64,000 nucleotides of DNA, taken from Thiobacillus sp. (GTDB taxonomy: Bacteria > Pseudomonadota > Gammaproteobacteria > Burkholderiales > Thiobacillaceae). How positions within the stretch are numbered: the first letter of the stretch is position 1; each line of letters begins with the position of its first letter. Made by a program: the position numbers and the translations under genes. The notes under the pieces are model-generated. The model ran no database searches, was not told where the DNA came from, and worked only from the letters and a program-made list of their open reading frames with translations. Positions 27,191 through 35,638 of this stretch are shown here, in pieces. The DNA is taken from positions 1 through 64,000 of the forward strand of contig JAABQU010000255.1 in NCBI GenBank assembly GCA_011391285.1, given 5' to 3'.

Positions 27191-27205
27191 GCCAGCATTA
27201 TGCCA
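27191..27205 (-). promoter_or_regulatory. candidate sigma-54 (-24/-12) promoter of the exopolysaccharide locus
   Basis: On the minus strand TGGCATAATGCTGGC has GG at 27204-27203 and GC at 27192-27191 with exactly ten bases between, the invariant RpoN spacing. The -12 half reads TGGC rather than TTGC, one mismatch. Transcription would start near 27180, leaving a ~20-base leader holding the GGAGG site of the first gene. Published XrtA systems are known to use RpoN with PrsK/PrsR. No sigma-70 -35 box matches the CATAAT inside it. Confidence 0.45.
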
Positions 27206-27382
27206 GACCGACTTAAAAACTAGCTTCATCTCCATAGACTGCAAGCAATCAGCAGGCCAAACCCTTAAACGGGCGGCAGCCTTGATTCAAAAGGGCTCGC
27301 CTCGATGAGCCAACATCCACGAACGTTGAGGCGCCGACACGGCTGTCGTAAGTCCGTCGCCTGGCGCGGTATCATGCGCCCC

Positions 27383-27754
27383 ATGGACCCTCATGCCATC
27401 GACAGCCTCGACACCCTGCGCCGGCGCATCCGCGAGTTTGCCGAGGCGCGTGCCTGGGAACGCTACCACAACCCCAAGAACCTGGTGATGGCGCTTTCCG
27501 TCGAGGCGGCGGAGCTTCTGGAACCCTTCCAGTGGCTGACCCCGGAGCAAAGCCGGCAACTGAGCGGCGACCAGCGCGAAGCGGTGCGCCAGGAAATCGC
27601 CGACGTGCTGATCTACCTGACCCGGCTGGCCGATGTGCTGGATATCGACCTGCTCGATGCCGCCGCCGACAAACTGGCGCTCAATGCGCGAAAATACCCG
27701 GTCGAGAAAGCGCACGGCAACGCCCTTAAATCCACGGAATTTTCGAATGACTGA
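27383..27754 (+). CDS. MazG-like nucleotide pyrophosphohydrolase
   Basis: 123 aa, all-alpha NTP-PPase fold. The metal motifs are visible: SVEAAELLEPFQWL (ExxE-like) near residue 38 and EIADVLIYLTRLAD (ExxD) near residue 75, as in RS21-C6/dCTPase-type enzymes that hydrolyse non-canonical or excess dNTPs to NMP and pyrophosphate. The start is uncertain: ATG 27383 and ATG 27374 are both possible and neither has a clear ribosome site. It is divergent from the exopolysaccharide locus and overlaps the following ferredoxin gene by 8 bases. Confidence 0.87.
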   Translation: MDPHAIDSLDTLRRRIREFAEARAWERYHNPKNLVMALSVEAAELLEPFQWLTPEQSRQLSGDQREAVRQEIADVLIYLTRLADVLDIDLLDAAADKLALNARKYPVEKAHGNALKSTEFSND

Positions 27755-28064
27755 TCCCCATTTCAAGCACCACGTGTTTTTCTGCACCAACCAGCGCGAC
27801 GACGGCGCCAAGTGCTGCGGCGCTGCAGGAGGCCAGCAGATGCGCGACTACCTGAAGAAGAAGGTCAAGCACGCCAACCTCAACGGCGAAGGCAAGTGCC
27901 GCATCAACAGCGCCGGTTGCATGGACCGCTGCGACGAGGGCCCCGTGCTGGTGGTCTATCCGGAAGGCGTCTGGTACACCTATGTGGACGAATCCGATAT
28001 CGACGAAATTTTCGACGTCCACCTCAAGCAGGGGCGCATCGTCGAACGCTTGCAGTTGAAGTGA
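27747..28064 (+). CDS. (2Fe-2S) ferredoxin, thioredoxin-like fold
   Basis: 105 aa. Four cysteines in the pattern CTNQRDDGAKCCG and SAGCMDRCDEGPV match the thioredoxin-like 2Fe-2S ferredoxin family (NuoE-related, Shethna-type). KCRINSAGCMDRC followed by GPVLVVYPEGVWY is the typical core. It would carry single electrons in the cytoplasm; its partner is not evident. The start ATG 27747 overlaps the end of the MazG-like gene. Confidence 0.88.
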   Translation: MTDPHFKHHVFFCTNQRDDGAKCCGAAGGQQMRDYLKKKVKHANLNGEGKCRINSAGCMDRCDEGPVLVVYPEGVWYTYVDESDIDEIFDVHLKQGRIVERLQLK

Positions 28065-28074
28065 CGCGGCGGCA

Positions 28075-28677
28075 ATGAAGCGTTACAAGCTGCGTATTCC
28101 GGTTTCAGTGGGCAAGCTGGAAACCGTGATCGACGACCCCGAGACCGACCGCCGCGGCCTGCTGCTGGTGGCGCACCCGCATCCGCTGCATGGCGGCAGC
28201 CTGGACAACAAGGTGGTGACGACGCTGGCCAAGGCCGCCAACGAGGCCGGCTGGGTGAGCGTACGGCCGAACTTTCGCGGCGTCGGCATGAGCGACGGAG
28301 AATTCGACGCCGGGGTGGGCGAAACCGATGATCTGCTCGCTGTCGCGCGCTTCGTCGAGGCCAGTTACCCCGGCCTGCCGTGGGCGCTGGCCGGCTTCTC
28401 GTTCGGCGCCTTCGTGCAGCACCGCCTGCGCCAGGAACTGCACGCCACGCGGCTGATCCTGGTCGCCCCAGCCGTCACCATGTACGAATTCGACCCGGTG
28501 CCCGAGGACACCGTGGTGATCTATGGCGATTCAGACGAGCTCATCCCACCGGCTGCGATCCAGTTGTGGGCGGAGCAGCAGAAGCTTGCAGTGAAAACCA
28601 TTCCCGACGCCGGCCACTTTTTCCACGGCAAGCTTAAGGAACTGAAGCAGGCGTTTCTGGAGGCCTGCCCGTGCTGA
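28075..28677 (+). CDS. alpha/beta hydrolase family protein
   Basis: 200 aa without signal peptide. The nucleophile elbow is GFSFGAF, the acid is in [10 protein letters not shown], and the base is in [10 protein letters not shown]. The N-terminal strand [20 protein letters not shown] with HPHP is typical of the CocE/YtfL-like small hydrolases near ABC genes. Substrate unknown. It overlaps the ABC ATPase gene by seven bases, suggesting one operon from 27383 to 30354. Confidence 0.85.
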   Translation: MKRYKLRIPVSVGKLETVIDDPETDRRGLLLVAHPHPLHGGSLDNKVVTTLAKAANEAGWVSVRPNFRGVGMSDGEFDAGVGETDDLLAVARFVEASYPGLPWALAGFSFGAFVQHRLRQELHATRLILVAPAVTMYEFDPVPEDTVVIYGDSDELIPPAAIQLWAEQQKLAVKTIPDAGHFFHGKLKELKQAFLEACPC

Positions 28678-29576
28678 AGGTACACGGCCTGACCAAGCGC
28701 TATGGCGACACCGAGGTGGTGCGTGGCATCGACCTCAAGGTGCGGCGCGGCGAATGCTTCGGCCTTTTGGGCCCCAACGGCGCCGGCAAGACGACCACGC
28801 TGCGACTGCTGCTGGGCCTGATCGAACCCGACGCCGGCAGCATCGAACTGGCCGGCATCGCGGTGCCGCAGCACGCCCGCGAGGCGCGCATGAAGGTTGG
28901 CGTGGTGCCGCAGATGGACAACCTCGACCCGGACTTTACGGTGCGCGAAAACCTGCTCGCCTACGGCCGCTACTTCGGCATGGACAAGGCCGCGATCGCC
29001 GCGCGCGTGCCGCAGCTGCTGGAATTTGCCGGCCTCGCCAGCAAGGCCGACGCGCACATCGCGCAGCTGTCGGGCGGCATGAAGCGGCGGCTGACGCTGG
29101 CGCGCGCGCTGGTGCACGATCCCGACATCCTGTTTCTCGACGAGCCCACCACCGGCCTCGACCCGCAGGCCCGCCACCTGATCTGGCAGGGCCTGAGGCG
29201 CCTGATCGCGGACGGCAAGACCATCGTGCTGACCACGCATTTCATGGACGAGGCCGAGCGGCTGGCCGACCGGCTGGCGATTCTCGACCACGGCCGCGTC
29301 GTCGTCGAGGGCGCGCCGCGCGCGCTGATCGAGTCGCACATCGAGCCGGCGGTGGTCGAAGTCTTCGGTGAAGGCCTGGATGCCTGGACGCAGGCCCACG
29401 CCAGTGCAGTCTGCCAGCGCTTCGAGACCGTCGGCGAGACGCTCTTCTGCTACACCGACAATGCCGATCGCGTGATCGACGCGCTGAATCACGCGAGCAC
29501 CCTGCGCTATGTGCACCGGCCGTCGAACCTGGAAGACGTATTCCTCAAGTTGACCGGAAGGGACCTGCGTGATTAG
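28671..29576 (+). CDS. ABC transporter ATP-binding protein, NodI/CcmA-like
   Basis: 301 aa. Walker A is GPNGAGKTT near residue 39, the signature LSGGMKRR, Walker B ILFLDEPT, and H-loop [10 protein letters not shown]. The C-terminal ~70 residues are the extra domain typical of NodI-type exporters. GTG 28671 is the start: GGAGG lies seven bases upstream, within the end of the hydrolase gene. It powers the membrane protein encoded next, with which it overlaps by 8 bases. The substrate may be a lipid or glycolipid by analogy to NodIJ, which is not established here. Confidence 0.92.
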   Translation: MLKVHGLTKRYGDTEVVRGIDLKVRRGECFGLLGPNGAGKTTTLRLLLGLIEPDAGSIELAGIAVPQHAREARMKVGVVPQMDNLDPDFTVRENLLAYGRYFGMDKAAIAARVPQLLEFAGLASKADAHIAQLSGGMKRRLTLARALVHDPDILFLDEPTTGLDPQARHLIWQGLRRLIADGKTIVLTTHFMDEAERLADRLAILDHGRVVVEGAPRALIESHIEPAVVEVFGEGLDAWTQAHASAVCQRFETVGETLFCYTDNADRVIDALNHASTLRYVHRPSNLEDVFLKLTGRDLRD

Positions 29577-30354
29577 GCATCTGCGACTGCCCCTTCTGTC
29601 ATGGCGCTTCATCCCGGTATGGCACCGCAACTACCTGGTGTGGAAAAAGCTCGCCATTCCGTCCATCCTCGGCAACCTGGCTGACCCGATGCTGTACATG
29701 CTAGGCCTGGGCTACGGCCTCGGCAGCCTGCTGCCCGACGTGGCCGGCATGCCTTACCTTACCTTCCTCGCCGCCGGCACCGTGGCCTACAGCACGATGA
29801 ACGCCGCCACCTTCGAGGTGCTGTATTCGAGCTTCTCGCGCATGCACGTGCAGCGCACCTGGGACGCCATCATGAACGCGCCGCTCACGCTCGACGACGT
29901 GATGCTCGGCGAACTGACCTGGGCGGTGGCGAAGAGCCTGCTGTCGGGGCTGGCGATCCTGGCGGTGATCTGGGGGCTTGGGCTGTACGGCAACTTCTGG
30001 ATGACGCTGTGGATCATCCCGGTGGTGGCGCTGGTCGGCTTCTGCTTCGGCGGCCTGGGGCTGGTGATGAATGCGGTGTCTCCGAGCTACGACTTCTTTC
30101 TCTACTACTTCACCCTGGTGATCACGCCGATGGTGCTCTTGTGCGGTGTGTTCTTCCCGGTGTCGCAACTTCCCGTTCCGGTGCAGGCTGTGTCGGCCTG
30201 GCTGCCGCTGACCCACGCCATCGATCTGGCGCGCCCGCTGGTGGTCGGCAACGTGCCCGACAACATCGCACTGCATGTCGCCGGGCTGCTGATTTATGGC
30301 AGCCTGGGTTATGTCATCGCGCTGGCGCTGACGCGCAGGCGGCTTTTGAAATGA
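29569..30354 (+). CDS. ABC-2 type permease, NodJ-like
   Basis: 261 aa with six hydrophobic segments, matching ABC2_membrane exporters. The N-terminal [32 protein letters not shown] and [30 protein letters not shown] are characteristic of NodJ-like permeases. The start is GTG 29569, overlapping the ATPase gene. The stop TGA abuts the lipA stop on the other strand, forming TGATCA with no spacer. Confidence 0.92.
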   Translation: MIRHLRLPLLSWRFIPVWHRNYLVWKKLAIPSILGNLADPMLYMLGLGYGLGSLLPDVAGMPYLTFLAAGTVAYSTMNAATFEVLYSSFSRMHVQRTWDAIMNAPLTLDDVMLGELTWAVAKSLLSGLAILAVIWGLGLYGNFWMTLWIIPVVALVGFCFGGLGLVMNAVSPSYDFFLYYFTLVITPMVLLCGVFFPVSQLPVPVQAVSAWLPLTHAIDLARPLVVGNVPDNIALHVAGLLIYGSLGYVIALALTRRRLLK

Positions 30355-31281
30355 TCAGACCCCGGCCGCCTGCTGGTCGGCGTGATAACTCGACCGCACC
30401 ATCGGCCCGCAGGCCGCATGTTTGAAGCCCATCGCCAGCGCCTCCTGCTCGAACTGGGCGAAGCGCTCCGGCGTAACGAAGCGCAGCACCGGCAGATGGT
30501 GCTGCGAGGGTTGCAGGTACTGGCCCAAGGTCAGCATGTCGACGTCGTGCGCGCGCAGGTCGCGCATCACCTGCAGGATCTCGTCGTCCTCTTCGCCCAA
30601 GCCCAGCATCAGGCCGGACTTGGTGGGAATATCGGGATGGCGCCGCTTGAAATCCTTCAGCAGTTTCAGCGAGTGCGCGTAGTCGGCGCCCGGGCGCGCG
30701 GCCTTGTACAGGCGCGGCACGGTTTCCAGATTGTGGTTCATCACGTCGGGCGGCGCGGTGTCGAGCATGTCCAGCGCCTTGTCGAGCCGGCCGCGGAAAT
30801 CCGGGGTGAGGATTTCGATGCGGGTGGCCGGCGACTGTTCCCGCACCGCGGCGATACACAGCGCGAAATGCTCGGCGCCGCCGTCACGCAGGTCGTCACG
30901 GTCGACGCTGGTGATCACCACGTATTTCAGCGCCATTTGCGCAATGGTTTCCGCCAGGTGGCGCGGCTCGTCCACATCGGGCGGCGACGGGGTGCCGTGG
31001 CCAACGTCGCAGAATGGGCAGCGCCGCGTGCACAGGTCGCCCAGGATCATGAAAGTCGCGGTGCCGTGGCCGAAGCATTCGCCCAGGTTGGGGCACGAGG
31101 CTTCCTCGCACACGGTGTGCAGCTTCGCCTCGCGCAGGATGCCTTTAAGCCGCGCGACGTTGGGCACGTTGGGCGACTTGGCGCGAATCCACGACGGCAA
31201 GCGCATGCGCGGCTGCGGCACGATCTTGATCGGGATGCGGGCGGTTTTCGCGGCGCCTTTGTGCTGGATGGGGTCTGCCAT
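30355..31281 (-). CDS. lipA: lipoyl synthase
   Basis: 308 aa. Both iron-sulfur motifs are present: the auxiliary cluster [12 protein letters not shown] and the radical-[33 protein letters not shown] and [14 protein letters not shown] complete the family pattern. It inserts two sulfurs into octanoyl groups on lipoate-dependent enzymes, using the octanoyl chains placed by LipB (33892-34515). Unlike in many relatives, lipA does not directly follow lipB: four genes lie between them. Confidence 0.98.
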   Translation of the reverse strand: MADPIQHKGAAKTARIPIKIVPQPRMRLPSWIRAKSPNVPNVARLKGILREAKLHTVCEEASCPNLGECFGHGTATFMILGDLCTRRCPFCDVGHGTPSPPDVDEPRHLAETIAQMALKYVVITSVDRDDLRDGGAEHFALCIAAVREQSPATRIEILTPDFRGRLDKALDMLDTAPPDVMNHNLETVPRLYKAARPGADYAHSLKLLKDFKRRHPDIPTKSGLMLGLGEEDDEILQVMRDLRAHDVDMLTLGQYLQPSQHHLPVLRFVTPERFAQFEQEALAMGFKHAACGPMVRSSYHADQQAAGV

Positions 31282-31328
31282 AATGTGTTCGGAACTGCGT
31301 TGGGAATTTCAAAACGAGATTTTAGCCT

Positions 31329-31889
31329 ATGCGACGACTGACCCTGACCCTGCTGGCGGCGTGGCCGCTGGCCGCCCTCGCTTCCGAGCCCGGCATCGAC
31401 CCGGAATCCGGGCTGGCCACCTGGCAAGCCGAAACCCGCGGCATCCAAGTGCGACTGACCCAGATCGGTCCGGACCAGATACGCGGCTTCTACCTGGCGC
31501 GCGGTTTTTCGCCGGAGGCGACGGAACGCTACGCCCGCGAGTGCGTCTTCATGACGGTGGTGCGCAACATCGGCGAGGCGCCCATCTGGCACGACCTGGC
31601 CAACTGGCGCTACGTTTCGGCGGACCAGCCGCCGCGCACCATACGCAGCAAGGTGGCGTGGGAGCATCTGTGGAAACGGCAGGGCGTGTCCGAATCCGCG
31701 CGCATCGCGTTTACCTGGGCGCAGTTTCCTGCCGTCCAGGTCTTTGCACCGGGCGACTGGAACCAGGGGATGACGAGTTACAGCGTACCGCGCGGTGGCC
31801 ATTTCGACCTGAGCTTCGTGTGGCACGCCGACGGCAGGACCCATTCCGGAAAACTCGAACAGGTGAGGTGTGCAGATGAAAATTCGTGA
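31329..31889 (+). CDS. secreted protein of unknown function
   Basis: 186 aa with a clear signal peptide (MRRLTLTLLAAWPLAALAS). The mature part is rich in Trp and Arg, with FYLARGFSPEATERYARECVF, WHDLANWRY and FTWAQFPAVQVFAPGDWNQG. Two cysteines are present (in ARECVF and QVRCADE). I do not recognise a family. It overlaps the TlpA-like gene by 14 bases, so the two are probably co-translated and may act together in the periplasm. It is divergent from lipA, from which 47 bases separate it. Confidence 0.75.
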   Translation: MRRLTLTLLAAWPLAALASEPGIDPESGLATWQAETRGIQVRLTQIGPDQIRGFYLARGFSPEATERYARECVFMTVVRNIGEAPIWHDLANWRYVSADQPPRTIRSKVAWEHLWKRQGVSESARIAFTWAQFPAVQVFAPGDWNQGMTSYSVPRGGHFDLSFVWHADGRTHSGKLEQVRCADENS

Positions 31890-32418
31890 TCACATATTAC
31901 GCGCGGCGCTGGTCGCCTGCTGTGCATTCGTGCCGGCAGCGGCACACGCTGCGGATCTGCCGCCACTGTCACACAGCCTGACGATGCAGGCGCCGAAGCC
32001 TGCACCTGCATTGAAGCTGAAGGATCTCGACGGCAAGACGCTCGATCTGGCTCAGCTCAAGGGCAAGGTTGTGCTGATCAATTTCTGGGCCACCTGGTGC
32101 CCGCCCTGCCGCCGCGAAATGCCTTCGATGGAGCGCCTGTCGCGGGCATTCAAGGGCCAGCCGCTGGCTGTGCTGGCGGTGGACGTCGGCGAGGACCCCG
32201 ACACCATCGATGCCTTCACCAGCCAGTTGGACACGATGCCGACCTTCCCCATCCTGCTCGACACCCGCAGCCACACCATGCAGAGTTGGAAAGTGGCCGG
32301 GCTGCCGACCACTTTCCTGGTCGACAAGCAGGGACGCATCGTCGCCACTGCGATCGGCGGGCGCGAGTTCGATCACCCGGAAATCATCCGGGCAATCATG
32401 GAATTGCTCAGGAAATAA
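31876..32418 (+). CDS. TlpA-like periplasmic thioredoxin
   Basis: 180 aa. A signal peptide ends PAAAHA, and a thioredoxin/AhpC-TSA fold follows with the redox motif WATWCPPCRREMPS. The cis-Pro region is VAGLPTTFLVDKQGR. It should reduce or shuffle disulfides in the periplasm. ATG 31876 is favoured over the in-frame GTG at 31870 since GAGG sits seven bases upstream of ATG. The stop TAA abuts the Rieske stop on the opposite strand. The overlapping upstream secreted Cys-containing protein is a plausible client. Confidence 0.9.
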   Translation: MKIRDHILRAALVACCAFVPAAAHAADLPPLSHSLTMQAPKPAPALKLKDLDGKTLDLAQLKGKVVLINFWATWCPPCRREMPSMERLSRAFKGQPLAVLAVDVGEDPDTIDAFTSQLDTMPTFPILLDTRSHTMQSWKVAGLPTTFLVDKQGRIVATAIGGREFDHPEIIRAIMELLRK

Positions 32419-32727
32419 TCAGGCCTTGACCCATACCTGCCCGGCCTCGACTTTCACCGGGTAGGTCCTGATCGGCTGGTCGGCGGGGTCGCAGGTGGGC
32501 TGGCCGGTGACGAGATCGAAGTAGCTGCCGTGCAGCGAGCACTTGATCTTGCCGTCCTTGATGCAGCCCAGGTACAGCGAGTAGTCCTCGTGGCTGCACA
32601 TTTCGTCGACGACGTAATGGGTGCCGCCGGCATTGCACAAGAGCAGCCTGCGGCCAGACACGACGACGCGCTTCATTTCGGCCGGCTTGAGTTCGTCGGC
32701 GGCGGCGATGGCAACGGATTCGCTCAT
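32419..32727 (-). CDS. Rieske [2Fe-2S] protein, NirD/ferredoxin type
   Basis: 102 aa, a single soluble Rieske domain. Cluster ligands are CSH in DEMCSHEDYSLYLG and CSLHG sixteen residues later. There is no membrane anchor or signal peptide, so it is a cytoplasmic ferredoxin-like electron carrier or small subunit. ATG 32727 follows directly on an in-frame GTG (32730); either may start, and both overlap the TrpD-like stop. This coupling suggests a shared function with the TrpD-like protein. Confidence 0.9.
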   Translation of the reverse strand: MSESVAIAAADELKPAEMKRVVVSGRRLLLCNAGGTHYVVDEMCSHEDYSLYLGCIKDGKIKCSLHGSYFDLVTGQPTCDPADQPIRTYPVKVEAGQVWVKA

Positions 32728-33842
32728 CACTGCACCCGTGCGACGGCGCGGCCGGAATCCAGCACGGCGCGGATTTGCGCTGCGGCGTCGGCGACGCTGG
32801 GGGCACGGCCGACGTGGTGCAGGACGATGGAGCCCGCCAGCACCAGCGAATCGTAGGTCGCGCCCTTGTCACCCTTCAGCGCCAAAATGCCGGCCTCGGC
32901 AGCGGCGTGCGCGGTGGCCTTGATGTCGATGGCGGCGACGATCTCGTCCTCGCCGGCGTCGGCGGCAACCGCCCCGGGCAGGGGCACGGCACGCACCGGC
33001 TGGTCGATCCCGAGCGCCACCGGGTCGATGCTCGCTTCGATTTCGGCGCCGCGGTCGTGGTAGTGGAAATACTTGCCGGTCTGGCGCAGCGACGGGATCA
33101 CGCCACCCTCGACGCCACGCACGATGCATGCGGTGTCGAAGCCGGCTTCGCGGGCGAGGTCGGCGTATACCGGCGGATACGGCTTGTGCACGTAGCCGGT
33201 GACGAAATGGGTCAGCTTTTTGCCGGCGATGGGCTTGGACAGCACTTCGACCGTGGTCAGCACCTGGCGCTTGATCATCTGCGTGCGCAGGGGAATGAGC
33301 TTGTGCATGCCGGGGTTGGACTGCGCCTGATCGACGTAGGTCCAGCCGATCGCCGCGTCGGCCAGACGTTCGGCCGCTTGTGACGGAGTCAGGTTCACCG
33401 GCACGCCGGCGGCTTCCAGCACGTGGCGCGCGGTGACGCCGTATTTGGGGCCGACCTTGTCGAGACCGTGGCTCACCACATGCACGCCGAACTCGGCCAG
33501 CAGCGGGCCGAGGAAAGGTGCGGCCGGCAGGCAGCGCGTGTAGCCGTCGTAGGGATCGCCGATGTCGACCACTTCGTCGACGTCTGCGGTCACGCGCTGG
33601 GTGGTTTCCAGCACCGCATCCAGCACCCCGCGGTTTTCGTCCATCGTCTCGCGCTTCATGCGCAGCGCGATGAAGTAGATGCCCACCTGGACCGGATCGA
33701 TGACGTTGTCGATGATCGCCTTGGTGCCCAGATGCGCCTCGGTGCGGCTGATGTTCTTGGACAGGTCGGGGCCGGTGGCGATGCGCTGGATGATCGAGCG
33801 CATCAGGAGCTTGGGGTCGGTCGGCAGGGTATCGGTGCTCAC
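32727..33842 (-). CDS. divergent anthranilate phosphoribosyltransferase-like (TrpD family) protein
   Basis: 371 aa, with the helical N-domain and Rossmann-like core of the class III glycosyl/phosphoribosyl transferases (LDKVGPKYGVTARHVLEAAGVPVNLTPSQAAERL resembles the TrpD substrate-site segment). The canonical PRPP loop GTGGD is not seen; the equivalent place reads VVDIGDPYDGYTR. It is therefore unlikely to be the tryptophan-pathway enzyme and may use another substrate. GTG 33842 follows GGAG by about seven bases. It overlaps the Rieske gene and lies 49 bases downstream of lipB. Confidence 0.75.
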   Translation of the reverse strand: MSTDTLPTDPKLLMRSIIQRIATGPDLSKNISRTEAHLGTKAIIDNVIDPVQVGIYFIALRMKRETMDENRGVLDAVLETTQRVTADVDEVVDIGDPYDGYTRCLPAAPFLGPLLAEFGVHVVSHGLDKVGPKYGVTARHVLEAAGVPVNLTPSQAAERLADAAIGWTYVDQAQSNPGMHKLIPLRTQMIKRQVLTTVEVLSKPIAGKKLTHFVTGYVHKPYPPVYADLAREAGFDTACIVRGVEGGVIPSLRQTGKYFHYHDRGAEIEASIDPVALGIDQPVRAVPLPGAVAADAGEDEIVAAIDIKATAHAAAEAGILALKGDKGATYDSLVLAGSIVLHHVGRAPSVADAAAQIRAVLDSGRAVARVQ

Positions 33843-33891
33843 GGGTCACTCCATTAGAAGTTCCAAGAATACTAATATCCGAGTAAATCAG

Positions 33892-34515
33892 TCAAGAATA
33901 GATCGTGGCCCGCAACGCCTGAGCAAGCGCCCGCTCCGCCTGCTGCAAGGTCAGCGTCACGCCGAGATCGCGGCATTGGGTGACCCGCATGCCGGCGTAG
34001 CCGCAGGGATTGATGGCGGCATAAGGCGCCAGGTCCATGTCGACGTTGAATGCCAGGCCGTGATAGGTGCAGCCGTGCTTCACGCGCAGGCCGAGCGCGG
34101 CGATTTTGGCACCGTCGACGTAGACGCCGGGCGCGCCGGCGAGGCGCGCAGCGGTCACCCCGTGTGCTGCCAGCAGGTCGATCACGGCCTGTTCCATGCG
34201 CGTCACCAACTCGCGGATGCCATAGCCGCGCCGACGCAGGTCGACCAGCACGTAGGCCACGACCTGACCCGGCCCGTGATAGGTGATCTGGCCGCCGCGG
34301 TCGATCGGCACAATGGGAATGTCGGTGGCGGCGATCAGGTGTTCGGCGCGACCGGCCTGCCCCTGGGTGTAGACCGGCGGATGTTCCAGCAGCCAGAGTT
34401 CGTCCGGCGTGTCGGGCGCGCGCTGCGCAGTGAAGTCCTGCATCGCCCGCCAGGTCGCTTCGTACTCGACCCGCCCCAAGTGGCGGATCAGTGCCCGCCC
34501 TTCGCGCTCCGTCAC
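33892..34515 (-). CDS. lipB: octanoyltransferase
   Basis: 207 aa. Motifs are RGGQITYHGPGQVVAYVL, GAPGVYVDGAKIAALGLRV with the catalytic Lys, and INPCGYAGM with the catalytic Cys. It moves octanoyl from acyl-carrier protein to lipoyl domains in the cytoplasm. The GTG at 34515 overlaps the DUF493 stop (GTGA) and fits the usual short N-terminus; an in-frame ATG at 34533 is less likely. It ends the long mreB-to-lipB run of minus-strand genes. Confidence 0.96.
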   Translation of the reverse strand: MTEREGRALIRHLGRVEYEATWRAMQDFTAQRAPDTPDELWLLEHPPVYTQGQAGRAEHLIAATDIPIVPIDRGGQITYHGPGQVVAYVLVDLRRRGYGIRELVTRMEQAVIDLLAAHGVTAARLAGAPGVYVDGAKIAALGLRVKHGCTYHGLAFNVDMDLAPYAAINPCGYAGMRVTQCRDLGVTLTLQQAERALAQALRATIYS

Positions 34516-34778
34516 AATGCCATCTTCACCCACGGATGCGACGTGATCTCGCGATACAGCGCGTCGAGCTGGGCTTTGGACGTGGCACGCACCACGCAGG
34601 TCACAGACAGGTAATTGCCGCTGCTCGACGCCCGCATCTCGACCGTTTCGGCCCTGAAATCGGGCGCGTGGCGCTGCACCAGTTCGACCATGGTTTGCGC
34701 GAAGTCGTCGCGCCGCTCGCCCATGATCTTGACGGGAAAGTCGGTGGGGAACACCAGCAACGTTTCTTCTTCGCTCAT
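34512..34778 (-). CDS. DUF493 / YbeD family protein
   Basis: 88 aa, ferredoxin-like small fold: LLVFPTDFPVKIMGERRDDFAQTM, SSSGNYLSVTCVVRATSKAQLDALYREI and HPWVKMAL are the family hallmarks. YbeD-type proteins sit before lipB in many proteobacteria, and a link to lipoate metabolism has been suspected but not proven. ATG 34778 overlaps the dat stop (ATGA), and its own stop overlaps lipB. Confidence 0.92.
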   Translation of the reverse strand: MSEEETLLVFPTDFPVKIMGERRDDFAQTMVELVQRHAPDFRAETVEMRASSSGNYLSVTCVVRATSKAQLDALYREITSHPWVKMAL

Positions 34779-35638
34779 GTGCGCATCACCTGCTGCTTGA
34801 AGGTTTGATACAAGCCGTCCATCCGCTGCGCCAGCGGACCCGGCACCCCGGCGCCGACCGGGGTGCCGTCGAGCTTCACGATTGCCATGATTTCCTTGGT
34901 GGACGAAGTCATCCACAACTCGTCGGCAGCGCGCACCTCGGCCTCGGATATCGGCCGAATCTCGCGCGGGATGCCGTGCGCCGCGGCGACTTCCAGCACC
35001 ACGTCGTAGGTCACGCCTGTCAGCATCAGGCTGGATGGCGGCGGCGTCATCAGCACGCCATCCTTCACCACGAAGATGTTGCTTGCCGCGCCTTCGGTCA
35101 GAAAGCCGTCGCGCAGCATGACGGTTTCGGCGCATTCGACGTCGATCGCCTGCTGCCGCAACAGGATATTGGCGAGGAGCGAGATGGCCTTGATGTTGCA
35201 GCGCAACCAGCGGTTGTCGACGGCGGTGACCGCGCACACGCCAGCCGCCTTCTGCTCGGGCGTGGACGTCACCAATGGCTGGGAGAACATGAACACGGTT
35301 GGCGCCACATCCTTGGGGAAGGCGTGGTCGCGCGGCGGCTGCCCCTCATCAGGCGTGCCGCGGGTAACCTGGATATAGAGCGATTGGTCGGTAAAGTGCT
35401 GCAGCGCGATCAGCTGCAGGATGCGGTCGCGCCATTCATCGATGCTGTGCGGATTGGCGAGGCGGATGTTGTCGAGGCTGCCTTGCAGGCGGCGCAGGTG
35501 TTCGTCGAGGCGGAACGGCTTCTTCGAATACACCGGCACCAACTCGTAGACACCGTCGCCGAAGACGAAACCACGGTCGAGCACCGAGATTTTCGCATCG
35601 GCAAGCGGCAGGAACTGGCCGTTCAGATAGGCGTTCAT
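34775..35638 (-). CDS. dat: D-amino acid aminotransferase
   Basis: 287 aa, fold-type IV PLP enzyme. LDRGFVFGDGVYELVPVYSKKPFRLDEHLRRL is the N-terminal signature, the PLP Lys lies in RCNIKAISLL, and EGAASNIFVVKDG supplies the phosphate-side loop. It interconverts D-Ala and D-Glu, feeding peptidoglycan precursors, which agrees with the surrounding cell-wall genes. ATGA overlap with the DacC-like gene upstream. It is an extra member compared with the common dacA-ybeD-lipB order. Confidence 0.92.
   Translation of the reverse strand: MNAYLNGQFLPLADAKISVLDRGFVFGDGVYELVPVYSKKPFRLDEHLRRLQGSLDNIRLANPHSIDEWRDRILQLIALQHFTDQSLYIQVTRGTPDEGQPPRDHAFPKDVAPTVFMFSQPLVTSTPEQKAAGVCAVTAVDNRWLRCNIKAISLLANILLRQQAIDVECAETVMLRDGFLTEGAASNIFVVKDGVLMTPPPSSLMLTGVTYDVVLEVAAAHGIPREIRPISEAEVRAADELWMTSSTKEIMAIVKLDGTPVGAGVPGPLAQRMDGLYQTFKQQVMRT

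Noticed and set aside
27195..27200. CATAAT as a sigma-70 -10 box for the exopolysaccharide locus
   Set aside because: No acceptable -35 hexamer at 16-18 bases; the sigma-54 spacing fits better.
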